Positions 5,376 through 5,654 of a stretch of DNA of 5,654 nucleotides are shown here, piece by piece (position 1 is the stretch's first letter; every line of letters begins with the position of its first letter). Source of the DNA: Actinomycetota bacterium (lineage in GTDB: Bacteria; Actinomycetota; Acidimicrobiia; IMCC26256); the NCBI GenBank assembly GCA_009702955.1, contig WLHA01000100.1, positions 1-5,654 on the forward strand, given 5' to 3'. The position numbers were made by a program, and so were the translations under genes. A model generated the notes under the pieces. That model did no database searches and had not been told where the DNA came from. It was given only the letters and a program-made list of their open reading frames with translations.

Positions 5376-5654
5376 TCACCTAGTTAGGTTTGGGCCGACC
5401 TCGGCACCAAACTTCTCCATCTGATCACAAAGCTCAGCGCAATCGCGCGCCATGAAACGAATCTGAAGATGCGATACGCCCATCTCGCCGTACTCATTTA
5501 GAGACTCCGCTATCGAATCTGGCGAGCCTTTTAGGACCCAGCGAGGGAGATCCTGATCGGTCTCACCAACATAGATCGCCTCTGTGATTACGCCTATCTC
5601 TAGCGCCTCTCCTGGGCGCACACGATCGCGATGCTCAAGTATGTAGGCAATCGA
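5376..5654 (-). CDS. LLM class oxidoreductase, C-terminal part (partial, 5' end outside window)
   Basis: The frame is open to the right edge: ahead of the GTG at 5621 the window still encodes SIAYILEHRDR in the same frame, so that GTG is internal and the real start lies outside. The 92 visible residues match the C-terminal end of another LLM oxidoreductase: EIGVITEAIYVGE, then KGSPDSIAESLNEYGEMGVSHLQIRF, then ELCDQMEKFGAEVGP. The 'GSPxxIAExLxxYxxxGVxHLQxRF' block is the usual end of the barrel, where a cofactor-phosphate-binding loop is expected. It ends in TGA, 11 nt before the ATG of the complete LLM gene. The two proteins differ clearly at the C-terminus, so they are paralogues with probably different substrates in one pathway rather than a recent duplication. 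Confidence 0.85.
   Translation of the reverse strand, partial: SIAYILEHRDRVRPGEALEIGVITEAIYVGETDQDLPRWVLKGSPDSIAESLNEYGEMGVSHLQIRFMARDCAELCDQMEKFGAEVGPNLTR

Overview
The window looks like a piece of chromosome from an actinobacterium with intermediate GC, possibly a freshwater or marine planktonic lineage. The evidence is indirect. It has a DUF222/HNH (13E12-type) endonuclease, two adjacent luciferase-like (LLM) oxidoreductases of the kind that often use coenzyme F420, GTG and probably TTG start codons, and a base composition that is neither AT-rich nor the high GC of soil actinomycetes. There is no rRNA or tRNA gene, CRISPR array, transposase or phage gene, so the lineage is inferred.

Layout. 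The left edge (1-273, +) holds the C-terminal end of a saccharopine dehydrogenase-family protein. It converges on a complete DUF222/HNH endonuclease gene (362-1582, -), which has a credible promoter of its own. Next on the minus strand is an RCC1-repeat gene (1766 to about 2995). It encodes a membrane-anchored or exported protein with seven consecutive repeats of exactly 50 residues. A divergent intergenic region of about 320 bp (2996-3316) holds a possible extended -10 promoter, a tandem 12-bp direct repeat and a perfect 6-bp-stem hairpin.

To the right on the plus strand is a tightly coupled pair of small DUF202 membrane proteins (3317-3724 and 3727-4047). They converge on a minus-strand cluster read from the right edge: the C-terminal part of one LLM oxidoreductase (5376 to the edge), a complete second LLM oxidoreductase (4372-5364), and a small DUF5522 protein with a Cys-rich C-terminus (4090-4323).

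How the parts relate. Two units look like real operons: the DUF202 pair (2-nt gap) and the LLM pair (11-nt gap), with the DUF5522 gene possibly a third member after 48 nt. The HNH and RCC1 genes look like separate units. Nothing indicates a complete new defence or mobile system. The most distinctive items are the very regular, Cys-paired RCC1 repeat protein, the easily missed DUF5522 gene, and the repeats in the divergent intergenic region.
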